Positions 1-11,061 of a DNA stretch of 64,000 nt are shown here, piece by piece. The notes under the pieces were generated by a model. The model was not told the DNA's origin and made no database searches. It was given only the letters and a program-made list of their open reading frames with translations. The DNA comes from Pampus argenteus. Lineage: Eukaryota; Chordata; Actinopteri; Scombriformes; Stromateidae. The stretch spans positions 17,331,001 through 17,395,000 of the forward strand of contig CM072878.1 of NCBI GenBank assembly GCA_036937835.1. The letters run 5' to 3'. How positions within the stretch are numbered: position 1 is the stretch's first letter; every line of letters begins with the position of its first letter. Both the position numbers and the translations under genes were made by a program.

Positions 1-1319
1 CTGACAGGGAGTGGGGAGATTTGAGGAGGGAGGGCGAGTTGGAAGTACAGTGAATGTAAACTGTGCACTAATTAGTGTCGTCTGCCATAATGAAGCTCTC
101 TCGCTGTAACTGTCTATTATACAATGTTGGCTGTGTGGCGTTCTGAGCGCTCCATAAACGCACACCTGTGGCCACATCACAGTTATTGTAAATATTAATC
201 CAAAAGAAACAAAAAATCACTAAACTATATTAATCAGAACAAAGTTTTAGAGATGGCTGATTCATATTGTAAGCACTATATAAACAGTTAATGGTTTATA
301 ATGCAATAAACCGTAACATATTTGAGTTCAAATTGTTAACTTGAATATTTAAATATAGATATTCTAGCAGTCACATACTGATATTTTCATATTGTGTAAT
401 ATTAAGTGATTATACAGCTATATAATTCTTATTATATGGAGATTTAGTTAGTATGTGATGCATATATATATAGATACAAAATACAGTTGCAATGATGCAA
501 ACAAAACTTTTCTACATTACATTACAAACCACATAATGTTCCCTTTATGAACCACAGCTCAAGATTTTCATAATCATTCCTCCAGAAAAATTCATTAGAA
601 ATCAAGAACATTTTCACTAAATAGTGCGGCCCTCTTATAATGAGAAATAAAATATAAATGATACATTGCACATAGTTTCTACAGCTAATCATAATGTACC
701 TGAACGTAATTATGCACCCAGAAATCTTATATAGACTTTTGGATAAATGTTGTTTCACATAAGGCTGGACATCATAAATAATACACTGCAATCTATTATA
801 AAAAAAATAATAATTTCACCTTTGGTCCAAAGTTTGGTTTGTCTGTTTAAAGTCACAGTATAATGTTGTTAAATAGTAGACATGCATACTTTATATTAGT
901 ACTTGTAGTAATAAACACATCACCGAAACAACGTGCATTTTCATACATTACATACATACATCATGTTTCATCCTGCACCATAATAAATATCACTTTTTAA
1001 ATATATAAGATGCGTCTTCAGCATGTTAAAAAGAAAGCAGTGTGACTTCAAACTATTAATATCTATAAGGTGTCGCTATCACCGCATGTAGAAATTCATT
1101 TAAGTTTATCATTTGATGACTATCATATAAAAAATAATCACACCCAATGTGAAAAAGCCTCAACGTGGGTGGATACTTTATTTTTATTTTTTTATAGGCG
1201 ATATATAATAATTTTAGTTTCTTCGAGTTACCAGCTGCTCTGCTGTCAGCTTCCAAAGTGAGTTTACTAATTATATGAGCTTGTATGCATACTGTAGGTC
1301 AATGTAGTGATCACAGACC

Positions 1320-1363
<44 letters not shown>

Positions 1364-1504
1364 AGTATTTGTGTGTATGTGTTATGTGGGTGATTGTGTT
1401 TTGACACCTTAGCAACCTGTTACCGAGTGCCTCTGCACTTCAGCAAACAGGTTAGATTTACATACTGAGTATCTTGTAAATAATATCAGCTAAAGCTCTC
1501 ACAT
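1..1504. other. AT-rich non-coding DNA left of the prr29-like gene
   Basis: No open frame here resembles a known protein, and the longest frames (under 90 codons) have no family features. The stretch is AT-rich with one long dinucleotide array near its right end. It probably contains the 5' flank and any non-coding leader of the prr29-like gene, but I see no clear TATA box or first exon. Confidence 0.6.
1322..1361. repeat. (GT)n microsatellite
   Basis: About 20 uninterrupted GT units, roughly 150 bp upstream of the first candidate ATG of the prr29-like gene. Confidence 0.97.
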
Positions 1505-3185
1505 ATGGCGTGGACAGAAGCTATTTATCCACACTTTCAGCCGTATGATCCACATGCTTTTCAGATACTTCCAGTAAGTGTTCATTAATTTTCACTCTCT
1601 TCTTCTGCAGGTTATTAGAGTTGTCAGTTAAAGCTCTCTTTATCTTTGCAACAACTAGCAGATTGTTTCTTTGTTTCTTAGCTCAAACACAAAACCCCCT
1701 CACCGATCCCGAGTCTTACGTCATAATACAATTGTTTCTAGTATCAGAAGGAGTGATGTTTTTAATATTATTTTTTTGGGGTATGGGAAGATAATCGCCT
1801 GATTCTTCCTCCTGGAGCTTCACCTCCTGTAGTTTATTCTCAGCCACTGTGCCTCCAGGCGGAGAGCCTCATTATGTTTCCATCTCTCCTCCCAAGGCTC
1901 CTCAGCAGCCCACCACTATCCTGCAGCAGCTCCCGGCGTCCATGATGCCCCCCGGCTCCGCACCCTCCATTAGACCTGGTGGTCACGTCAAGGAGGGTAT
2001 GGCAGACTGTCACCACACACAAACTCAAATCTCAGGATTTTACACTCACAGCCGTTTTTTTTGCCTGTCTGTCACATTAGCAGCTTCTTTGCAAGCACTC
2101 AGATATATTATTTATGGTCTACTTACTTATGGTACCAGCTTGGACAGTTACATGAAATGTGTGTGTGTGTTTGTGTGTGTGTGTGTGCAGGAGTTTGAGT
2201 GTGCTGCAGCTATTCAGTTATAAATTGTTTTGTGAGCCACTAGCAAACGTTGAAATGGTTTTTAAGCAGCTTTTAGTCGTGGCGAGCAATTGGAAAACTA
2301 CTAGTCATTCCCCAGAAGTGCATATGCATTATGGGATGTAGTAATTACTGCCAAAGTCCAATTACAGCATCACATTGAGTTGAGCTGCATTTATAAAACA
2401 ACTTAACTCCAGACTAAATATACCTCAAAGTTAAATCTTATCCACTCAGTGTCTGGAAAAGTGTTAAAAAAAACACCCAGGTACATTTTCTCCTGCTGAT
2501 GTAATCTGACCTATTGTACCTTTTTGTTGCCAAAGTTACCAGCAGATTATCCGCCCCGCTGACAGGTGTGTGAATTTGTTTATCTCATTTGCTTTCATTT
2601 TGTTGAATTAAAAATTCTGGGTTATTAATATGCATCTGTCATTATGAACACGAGCTGAATATCAACGGCACAATCAGTTTTATTATTTTCTGTGAAGCCG
2701 GCGAAAGACAAGAGAAAATAACCTGGATGTTATATTTGAGAACGACCACACAGTTGTCATCCAGCCCAGGCAGCCTTCACGTGTTTCAGTGATTCACATG
2801 TTATCTGCTGCACAGATCGTTTACATATATGTGCTAGTAAATAACAGGTGACGTCATTCCTATTGCTCAGAAAGCATTTAATAAATCCGGGTGACTGATA
2901 TTGCTTAAAACAACAAACTCGGATAGACCTTCCTAAATGTTTTGCCTGACACAGAAAGCTTATTTATATTGCTGGGAAGGAATTAAATAATTTAGTGAGG
3001 TGAGTCATTGCCAAATAAATATTGAGTGACAAGGAGCTTAGAAAATTGAGCTTGGCACCTCCACATTCACCACCTCAGTTTGACACAATGTGGGTTAATC
3101 ACCCAGTCACCCGAGGGAGAAGGAAAGAATAGCAGGCTGATAAAATAGATACGACAATCAATGAATCCTCAGATAGTGGATAAAT

Positions 3186-3228
<43 letters not shown>

Positions 3229-4602
3229 TCTCTGAATATGCAGACCTGGTGGAGCTGATGATGATCCAGAACGCCCAGATGCACCAGGTCATCATGAACA
3301 ACATGACCATGTCGGCTCTCAGATCATTCGGATACTCCGAGGTGGGTCAGCAGCAGCATCAGCAGTAACGTTTACGAACTTGATCAGTTTAGATCATCAT
3401 GAAACTGAGTTTAAAGTCAACCTTTTCACATGCATATCATATGTACACTCTCTGACTTTCTTATTTTCATCCAAAAGTTTCTTTACAGCCGTGTAAAAAC
3501 TGCTTTTCTTTATTAGACGCGCAGAGATTTGGTTATAATTCAAGAGAACGAGGCTGACTCAGAGATATACCACCACTATTACCAGCCTGCCCCGTACTTG
3601 TCCTACCCTGCATGGCTCCTGCCTCCGGCCACACAAGTCCAGGACATCAACAAACCCACCTCCGCTCCACCACGCAGACACAGGTGATCACAGCTCCTGC
3701 ATGTCCGTTACATTTCACATGACACCTGAGAATTAACTGTCAGATGAAGTCAAAAGGGGCGTCTCTCATTCTGAAAGTAATCAGATTTATTTTCCTTTAG
3801 ACGTTTGTATCAAATCATCACCTGCTGGCAGACTTGAAGCTTTTATACCAGACGCCAGAGTCTGATTTAGACAGACAGAGCAAATCTAGAAGACGTTGAT
3901 TAAAAGGGATGGGACATTTTCTGTAACAGCAGCCCTACTGCGTCAGCGACTGTGCTCATACCTATAACTGCTTTGGTAAAGAAAACAGTTGTGGCAGAAC
4001 CATATTTTAAATGTATGATGTTGTCGTCATCATGATAGACTGCAAAAGATTATTTGACATCATGACACCGTGACCGTGACCATCGATGGATGTTTAGAGA
4101 GATCGATGGGGAGTGGTATTAGCCTAGCTCATGTAATATAAAGCATACATTCATAATACTCATAATATTGCCTGGATTTTGCTCATTCAATATCAGTAAG
4201 ATAAAAACACACCAATGCATGTTTTTGTGTTTCCTCCTCATCCTCCTCATCCTCCTCATCCTCCTCCTCGTCCTGCTAGTGCCCCCATTGGGTCTGTGGG
4301 AGCCGACTTCACCCCCGCAGCAGGTAAAAAAAAACAACAAAAAAACAACAACACAGCAACACCCAGCTAACAGCCAATTAACATGGCCTGCTGCCGTGAT
4401 GTCACAGGGCTTTTGAAAATTGAGTGATGGAGGAAAGGTGACAACAGCAAGCTTCGCAGTATGATTGTTGATTGAGGAAGGCACTGATTGGGGTCGCTGT
4501 GAATGATTACGGTGTTGTTGAACGGCTGAAGAGTTCATCGTAAAACGTTGATTTATCTTTTGTTTTTGTGTAGAGTACAACGGAGCTGCTGAGGGGCCGT
4601 AG
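1505..4602 (+). CDS. prr29: PRR29-like proline-rich protein (DUF4587 family), six exons
   Basis: Function is unknown. Proposed coding exons: 1505-1542, 1833-1996, 3244-3341, 3517-3683, 4280-4323 and 4574-4602, giving about 179 residues with a TAG stop at 4600-4602. The diagnostic part is exon 3, which reads DLVELMMIQNAQMHQVI and matches the conserved helix of PRR29 (recalled human: DLLELMMLQNAQMHQLL). Exon 4 is Tyr/Pro-rich with YHHYYQP. Exons 5-6 give GSVGADFTPAAEYNG, close to the human PRR29 C-terminus. Joins from exon 2 to the end are all in frame with good acceptors. Exon 1 is uncertain: the donor at 1543 is weak but in frame and gives a join resembling mammalian PRR29 (HFQP then LFSATVPP). 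The strong donor at 1574 has no well-placed in-frame acceptor. C21orf58 carries the same family motif and is the main alternative. Confidence 0.75.
3188..3225. repeat. (GT)n microsatellite next to a 3' splice site
   Basis: Nineteen GT units end 18 bases before the exon 3 acceptor AG (3242-3243) of the prr29-like gene, so the repeat lies where the polypyrimidine tract and branch region would be. Confidence 0.95.
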
Positions 4603-4699
4603 CAGAGGCAGAGAAGAAGAGAGTGATTATTGGATCAAACATGTTCCTTCTATAAAACAATTATTATTCATCATTATTTAACATGTTGATACTAATCAC

Positions 4700-4705
4700 A
4701 ATAAA
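4700..4705 (+). terminator. Polyadenylation signal AATAAA of the prr29-like gene
   Basis: A canonical AATAAA lies 98 bases after the TAG stop of the prr29-like reading frame and is followed by T-rich sequence, as expected for a cleavage and polyadenylation site. Assignment rests on position only. Confidence 0.65.
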
Positions 4706-6140
4706 TCTTTTTTTTTTGTCAATCACACTTTTTTTTTTTTTTTTCAAACTGCATTACTCAAGTTATCCAGTAGGGGGCAGCAACAGATGTTAAGTGGGAG
4801 GACCTCTGCTGTACAATGGACGTAACCAACAAGCAAGATGTATTGACAAGCACTCACAGCGATGTAAAGTGCTGATTTAGGCCATAACATATTGTGCTAC
4901 TGTGGACAACATAACAAACGGTCTACTGCTGCGTGACCTTGTCTTTAAATACACCGTGATGAGTACTTAAAGGTTAACAGGAGACATACCTATCAACCCC
5001 TACAGGTGATGACAAATAATGCATCAAAACGTAAAAAAGCTTTAAAGTGTTGAAATTTAAAAAGTCAGATTGTAAAAGTAAAGTAGGAAGGTAAAAGTGC
5101 TTATTTAATGCACAGCGCAGTGGTTTGCATTAACTTGCTTGCAGTAGCAGCTTGCCAAATGGGATAATACAGCGAGTACGATGCAGCTGCGACAGCTGAG
5201 GCATACAGTATAGGAAAGAATTTCAATATCAATTTACTAGATTTGCCTGTGACAACACACGCCATCTCAATTCCTCACATTCCTTGGCACCCACTAAAAA
5301 TAGTTTGAGGGTTTTTTTTGGGGGGAGCGGCTTCATTTGGAGTTTGAGGGCTGAGTTGTAGCATGACAGTGCAGGATGGGGAAGGTGACATGCCAGTGGC
5401 AATGTGGGAGGATAGTTTTAAAGATGTGGAGTGAAGGCAGCACACCCAAATCTCAGATAAAACACTAGGATTAAGAGCTCAAATGGGAGGAACGTGCCAA
5501 TACGGCTGTCTCTCCACTGTCTCCAGGGCAATGCCAATGTTTACCCAGCTATTAATATCAAACCACCACACGCCGCCCATCACAGGGAGAATGACGAACG
5601 AGGAAGAGGGACAGTAAATCAGGATGGGGGTTGAAAGACACAAAAACGTTGGCTGGTGGTCGGAATAAGTAATAATTAATAAGTTAAATGAAGTAAATTG
5701 TTTGATTTGGAGAGTAAATGAATAACAAAAGGAGGCGGAGAAGTACATCCAGTACAGCTCTGCACATTAACAGGGGAACAGTGCGTACTGTGTTGAGAAC
5801 GAAGCCAAACGCGGGAGGTGAAACATGAAAGATAAATGAGGGGAAGTAATGTGGTGAAGCAGGCTTTGTTATCGTAGTCGTTGTTCAGATGTGTGTGTCC
5901 AAATTATGCGAGAAAGATTCCCAGATGTCTATTTCAGCTGTTTATACTGGCAGCTTGTTGTGTCTCTTACAATACATTATTTTCCATGTTGATTATGTTC
6001 TTCTCACTGTTTGTTATCAATATGTGTTAATCAGGTTACAATAAGCTTTGAAAACTAAACCATGAAATGTAAGATTATGTTCGTGTTGCATCGTCGGGAG
6101 GAAAAACACAGTGAGAGAAGGAGCGGAGCGTGACTCAGCT
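4706..6140. other. Intergenic DNA between the prr29-like gene and the tcap 3' end
   Basis: The genes on either side converge. No coding exon was recognised. The only motif of note is the CTCF-like site at 4767-4784. TTTATT at 6141-6146 (AATAAA on the minus strand) could be a poly(A) signal for tcap about 930 bases after its stop. Confidence 0.55.
4767..4784 (+). promoter_or_regulatory. CTCF-like core motif
   Basis: CCAGTAGGGGGCAGC matches the vertebrate CTCF core (CCASYAGRKGGCRS) closely. It lies in the convergent gap between the prr29-like gene and tcap, where an insulator would be plausible. Sequence match only. Confidence 0.45.
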
Positions 6141-6355
6141 TTTATTAGTACAAAAAAATAAAAATCTAGGAAAAAAAAACATTCAAACATTTCAGCATCA
6201 TTGAAAACATGTGCAGTTCATTACAAGCACTAATACAGTATCTGTTCCTCTATCAAATATATGAGCTGCCACTCAACTAACGTGGCACATCAGTTAATAC
6301 ACAGTAAAGAACAGGTTATTAGATTTTCTAAGTCCTCTTGATTAGAGATGTCAGG

Positions 6356-6358
<3 letters not shown>

Positions 6359-6406
<48 letters not shown>
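6359..6406. repeat. (CA)24 microsatellite
   Basis: An uninterrupted CA array, followed by a second short CA run and a TA run to about 6436. It may lie in the tcap 3' untranslated region if the poly(A) signal at 6141-6146 is used. Confidence 0.97.
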
Positions 6407-6408
<2 letters not shown>

Positions 6409-7073
6409 GACACACACACATTTATATATATATATACAGTAGTGTGTGTGATCACACTGGAGCATTCTGTACTCTTCACAGAGATCAGAGGCTATCAAGG
6501 GTTTATGGAGGGCTGGAGGTTGACCAAAGCATGTTCCCACAGAGCCTTCACCCCCTCCACCTCCTCCTCCTCCTCCTCCTCCTCTTCGCCTCTAACTCTC
6601 CCTCCCTCTGTCCATCCCTCTTTACTGTTTCCTACTTGCCTTTTCCTTTAGTCATTTTCTACCATGTCACTTTCTTTTTTTTTGTGCTTTGCATGCTTTC
6701 ACTACCTGTTACAAGTATAATCTCTAAATCTGATAACCTCAAGAACACTTTCATTTACAGAAGAAAAGGCACCAGAACCAGTGCATACAGTCATCCTACT
6801 GAGACACAGGCAGAGATCAGCCCATTGCACCCTTTTACGATGCCTTCACGTAACCAATCCTACCACCACTAAACGCCAACAATGACAAAGCATGACATTT
6901 AAATGGCGTCACAGATAGTGCTAAAGATCTACAGTATGTAGGGTTTATGATGAATGCCACTAGGGATAAATGCATATACTTCTTGTCAAGCTCTTTCCTG
7001 ACATGACTATCCTTTCCCATCTATCATCCTTCTCCCTAACATCCCCTCTTTCTCTCTTTGACCTTTTGGCTTT

Positions 7074-7864
7074 TCACCCTCTCTGGGCCTCCTGGGACAT
7101 GGAGCGACCCAAGGCTCGGGGAGCTTTGGCAAACTCCATGAGGGTCGGCTTGACTGGGGGCAGGTCTCTTGTGATCTCGTCCACTGTCCTCTTGCTGGGA
7201 CAGGCTCCGTCTGGGGTGGGGAAAGGCTGCAGGTCCTCCTCGGTGTGCGGGGCTCCACGGCCGAGTCTGACACCCAGTTCTGCGGGCGTGAAGATGGGCA
7301 AGGGGAGGGTGTTTCTCTTTGGCAGGAGCTGGTGCTCCCTCACTCCTCTTTCCACAGTGCCCACTCTGAAGACACCCGAGGGGCAGGTCTGTATCAGAGA
7401 ACGGGCGTCCCACAGCCGGGACAAAGTCTCCTTGCGAGAGTTGTCATTCATGTTCATTGTCTGCCTGCGGGCATTAGAGGAAAATTAGAAACACTCGCTG
7501 TGAGTTACATAATTAAATAGACTGAAATTGTCTTGTAATATGAGAATATTTCTAACAGATTTCAGTCTATATCCTCTGATGGTTATGGATATTTCAAATC
7601 AATGCCTCTATGTCATTAATATTTAATAATAAGTTCTGATTAGAAATAACTTCTCATCCAGTGGTGACTCATGCCTCATTAAAGGGACTTGCACCTTTGT
7701 GTAAGCTCTCACCTGTCTTGAGGTCGAGTCTTAAGACTGACACTGTGCCAGTCAGCGCTGTAGCTCTCCCTCTGAGCCTTGTTCTCCTCCTGCACACTGC
7801 AGACCAGCTCAGCTCCCACCACCACGCCGTTACGCTTCTCCAGGACGGTACAGATTGGGATCAT
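7074..7864 (-). CDS. tcap: Telethonin (titin-cap), two exons
   Basis: Telethonin is the striated-muscle Z-disc protein that joins the N-terminal Ig domains Z1-Z2 of two titin molecules. Exon 1 is 7713-7864 (50 codons plus two bases, donor GTGAGAGC) and exon 2 is 7074-7464 (acceptor cccgcag), giving 180 residues; human is 167. The start is the first ATG downstream of the TATA box. Family marks: Glu-Glu-Asn then Ser-Ala-Asp-Trp near residues 26-39 (human ENCERREAFWAEW region), LPKRNTLPLPIFTPAELG in exon 2, the EITRDLPPV block, and the nearly invariant tail RSMSQEAQRG before TGA. The two-exon structure equals that of mammals. The residue matching human Ser157 is Gly here, while Ser159 and Ser161 equivalents remain. 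It lies on the same strand as stard3, as in mammals. Confidence 0.96.
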
Positions 7865-8027
7865 CTCTGCTGTGGGAAGGTCTATCTGTCTCAAATGTAT
7901 CTCCTGGTTTGGTCTGTGATGCAGATTTTTGGGGAAACAGAGATGCTTCAGCTGGCTGTAACTCCAGGCTTCCTTTCTCTCTTTCTCTCTTTGTGTTTTC
8001 TGTGTCTGGGCTCGGGTCCGTCTACGA

Positions 8028-8036
8028 CTTTTATAG
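8028..8036 (-). promoter_or_regulatory. TATA box of tcap
   Basis: Minus-strand CTATAAAAG lies 164 bases upstream of the tcap ATG with no intervening ATG, which fits a TATA-driven muscle promoter with a leader of about 135 bases. E-box sequences CAAGTG/CACTTG (8102-8107 and 8243-8248) lie upstream and could bind myogenic bHLH factors. The E-box role is inferred. Confidence 0.65.
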
Positions 8037-11000
8037 ATGTTCTGTTGCTATTTCTGATCCATGTTGTCACTGTACAATCAGTGTGCACTGACACCCGACA
8101 CCAAGTGCACCGTGTCTCTTTCCCCCCAAGAGCTGGAAACCACTCTGACGAATGGTTAAGGGTAATTGGGCTGTAAATCCCCTGATTCTCAAATTGTATG
8201 CCCAGTCACCTCTGTAATCACTCATCGCAACGCTTTCCACTCCACTTGTGCATTACGGTGTCTTAGAGTTGAATAATATGGAGACTGCAGTATGGAGATT
8301 ATGTAAACATGTAGACAGACACTCACACACTTGTCTGGTTTGGTCTTCAGAGAGGAATCTTAATACGGATTTGCTCTTGATGTACATGAAAGTGACACCT
8401 CCCTAATGTGGAAAGATAACAATGATTGTTCTTTCAAAAGATATTTCCAGACAATGCAGGTTAAATATATAACTCATCTGTCACCTGGAAATAAAAGGGG
8501 GAAAATCTGGTGTACTTTCTGGAGTCACATCCCGTTGACTTTTTACTCACACAGTTCACAGAAGGAGTTTATACAACAGCTGTGCCTTGTGACAACATCA
8601 AACCCTCTTATTAAATGTCATTACAGTGCGCTGCCTCACAGTAGCAGCAAGAGCTCCTCCATCCCCAGTGATTCATTACCTCGGTGACAGAGAGCCGCGC
8701 AAGCCGTAATCAACTCAGGTTACAAACACACACACACACACACACACACTCAGTCACTCACCTCTGACAGTTGTCTGGTGGTATGATGTTACTACCAGTC
8801 CCTGTCTCTGACTCATTCATCCACATCAGGCCTTGATATTATCAAATAGCACATATCAGATATTACACACACAGCATAATAAAAAAAACCATGATGATTC
8901 CAATAATATCAATCATCAATCAGTCATTAAATATGTTTCTTTTAGTTATTTATAATAATAGTATATACTGTGCTGAACAGGTGTCGAACGCTGTTTCACT
9001 GGATGGTTTTCATTCCTTTCCGCTGACTACCACGATTTTCCGTCTGCGTGTCAAATACTGTAACAGCAATATTTCAATTACCTTTCTGCAGCTTATCGGC
9101 AGGGTGACATTGCATATATACAATATATCAAACATTGCTCAAAGTCAGCGAGAGAGAAAGGAGAGCAAGTGTACCTTAGAGCATCCCTGAGGTCATGTGT
9201 TAAGTTATGATACGGCACCATGGCAACCGTGAAATGCCATTTCAGAAACCTTGTAAGCTACTATGCAGCATCCTTTAGTGTTGAGATCATATCTTTTTAG
9301 AATCAGCTTGACACTGTGCAGGAGTGATGCAGGGTGAACGCTGTTAATCTGTATTTCTTGTTATTGTTTGAAAACGGCAGGATGACATCTGGTTTTCGAG
9401 TGAGTCATGCTATGCTAATGAGACCCAGGGGTCCGGAGGGTCTGTAAAGGTGAACAGTGATGAGGTGAGCTCTGTCACAGTGATCACCCCCTCCTTCCTC
9501 CAAGGCCTGTCCAGGAAGAACTTTGTGTTGTGTAACAACACCGCCACAGCTGCTGGGAAGTGACATTTAAATGAGCTGTCACCTCGAAAGAGACTGTGAG
9601 TGGGAGGGAGGGAGGGAGAGATGGGAGGAGAAGGGCAATTTCAGGATAAAGCCCAGACCTGTCAAAAGGTGGTAAATAAAGAAAAATATTGGGAGAGTGC
9701 AAGTTTGAATAAGTCAGATTGTTTTTTTTTTGTGAATTTGGGAGGACAGAGAGGCGCCTCCTACACAGGTCAGTCTGACAGACAGTGCTTGCTTAGCAGT
9801 AAGAAGAAAGTTAACTTTTTTTATACTGATTCCTGCTGTGGATACTTGCACACACAATCTTCAGATGGACACTAAAAATTAACATCGTCAAGTGTTACAA
9901 GCTATTTGCCAGTTAAGGTGGTGCCGTGTTCAGAACATGTGCCCTCACCAGAGTGTCTTACATAACAACAACAACAAGAAGCAGCTGACCACCAAAACAT
10001 TATCATTGCCGTCCAACTTGAACCCCCCCCCTCCCCGTCTGTCTGTTCCCGGCGGGATGATCAGACACCGGACAGGATGTGCCAGGCCAAGCTTTGTGGT
10101 ACACATGCGGATCACAGTGTAAGCCACTGGTGCACAGTCGCCAGGCCACGTGAGGACAGAGAAACTGAAGAGCTTCGTACTTGTAAGGAAAAGCGTGCAC
10201 CGCTGCCACCGTATCTGTGGAATCACTGATTAATACTTTCACAAAGCATATTCTATTTAAATGTCAGACTGCTATATATAATAGCCGTAGCAACTTCTCT
10301 TTTTTTTCTCTTTCTTCTCTTTGTCCTTTGTGTACATTTTTAAGGCGCTCAGACTACTGCACATGAAGTAGCTGCAGGGGAAGGCATCATACTCACATGT
10401 GACATCATACGCATAACTTCAAGGCTGCAACTTTATTCCATCATAAAACTGGACACCAGCAACACATGCACAAACTTTCACATTTTCAACAGGAACACCC
10501 TCACACACATTACCTCGCACGCAGTCGTTTCAGTTCAACATACACAACGTTGTATTTCCAAAATGTTTGAAGCCCAATGCAGACTTTTTATGAGTCAAGA
10601 GTTTTGATTACACAAAAACATGAACTCTTGTTAATCTGAAATCATATTAGCGGGCTTTTTATTTGGTGTTGTTAAACGATCATGTGACAGGATGAAATGA
10701 GTGCTGATAATCACAGGACAAAATATAAAAGAGGCTGTGCTCTAACCCCCGAAGGTTCACAACAGCTGAACAATGAACAGGCTAAGAACTAGACAAGAAA
10801 ACAACACAAAAAAAACAACAACACATTCACCTGGAAAAAACCTTTTAGATTTTGAACAGAGAAAACAGAAGAAGATGCAAGATGTGCAGTTACAGGAGAA
10901 AAGAAGAAACTGTTTAAGTTTAAAACTTCCAAGAAACAACAACAGAACTGTTGGAGCCAACATACACTTGAAGGTAAAGAGCTATGCAATTCATCCAGGT

Positions 11001-11061
11001 CTCCAGGGTTGATGACTACTGCCCCCTGCCTTGTGTCTATTATCATTGCAGCCAGTAGATC
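8037..11061. other. Intergenic DNA between mreg-like and tcap
   Basis: No coding exon was recognised. Contents: the tcap 5' flank, a (CA)n run at about 8726-8749, an RFX X-box-like motif at 9214-9227, a compact high-complexity block at 9370-9480 carrying TGAGTCA and ATGCTAAT, and possible mreg-like poly(A) signals (minus-strand AATAAA at 10658-10663 and 10432-10437). Confidence 0.55.
9214..9227 (+). promoter_or_regulatory. RFX X-box-like motif
   Basis: GGCACCATGGCAAC differs from the RFX consensus GTNRCCATGGYAAC at one position. It is an isolated motif 1.35 kb upstream of the tcap ATG, and no function is shown by the sequence. Confidence 0.35.

Noticed and set aside
7865..7894. Ten extra codons before the tcap start
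   Set aside because: The frame is open but begins at TTG, not ATG; the first ATG after the TATA box is at 7864.
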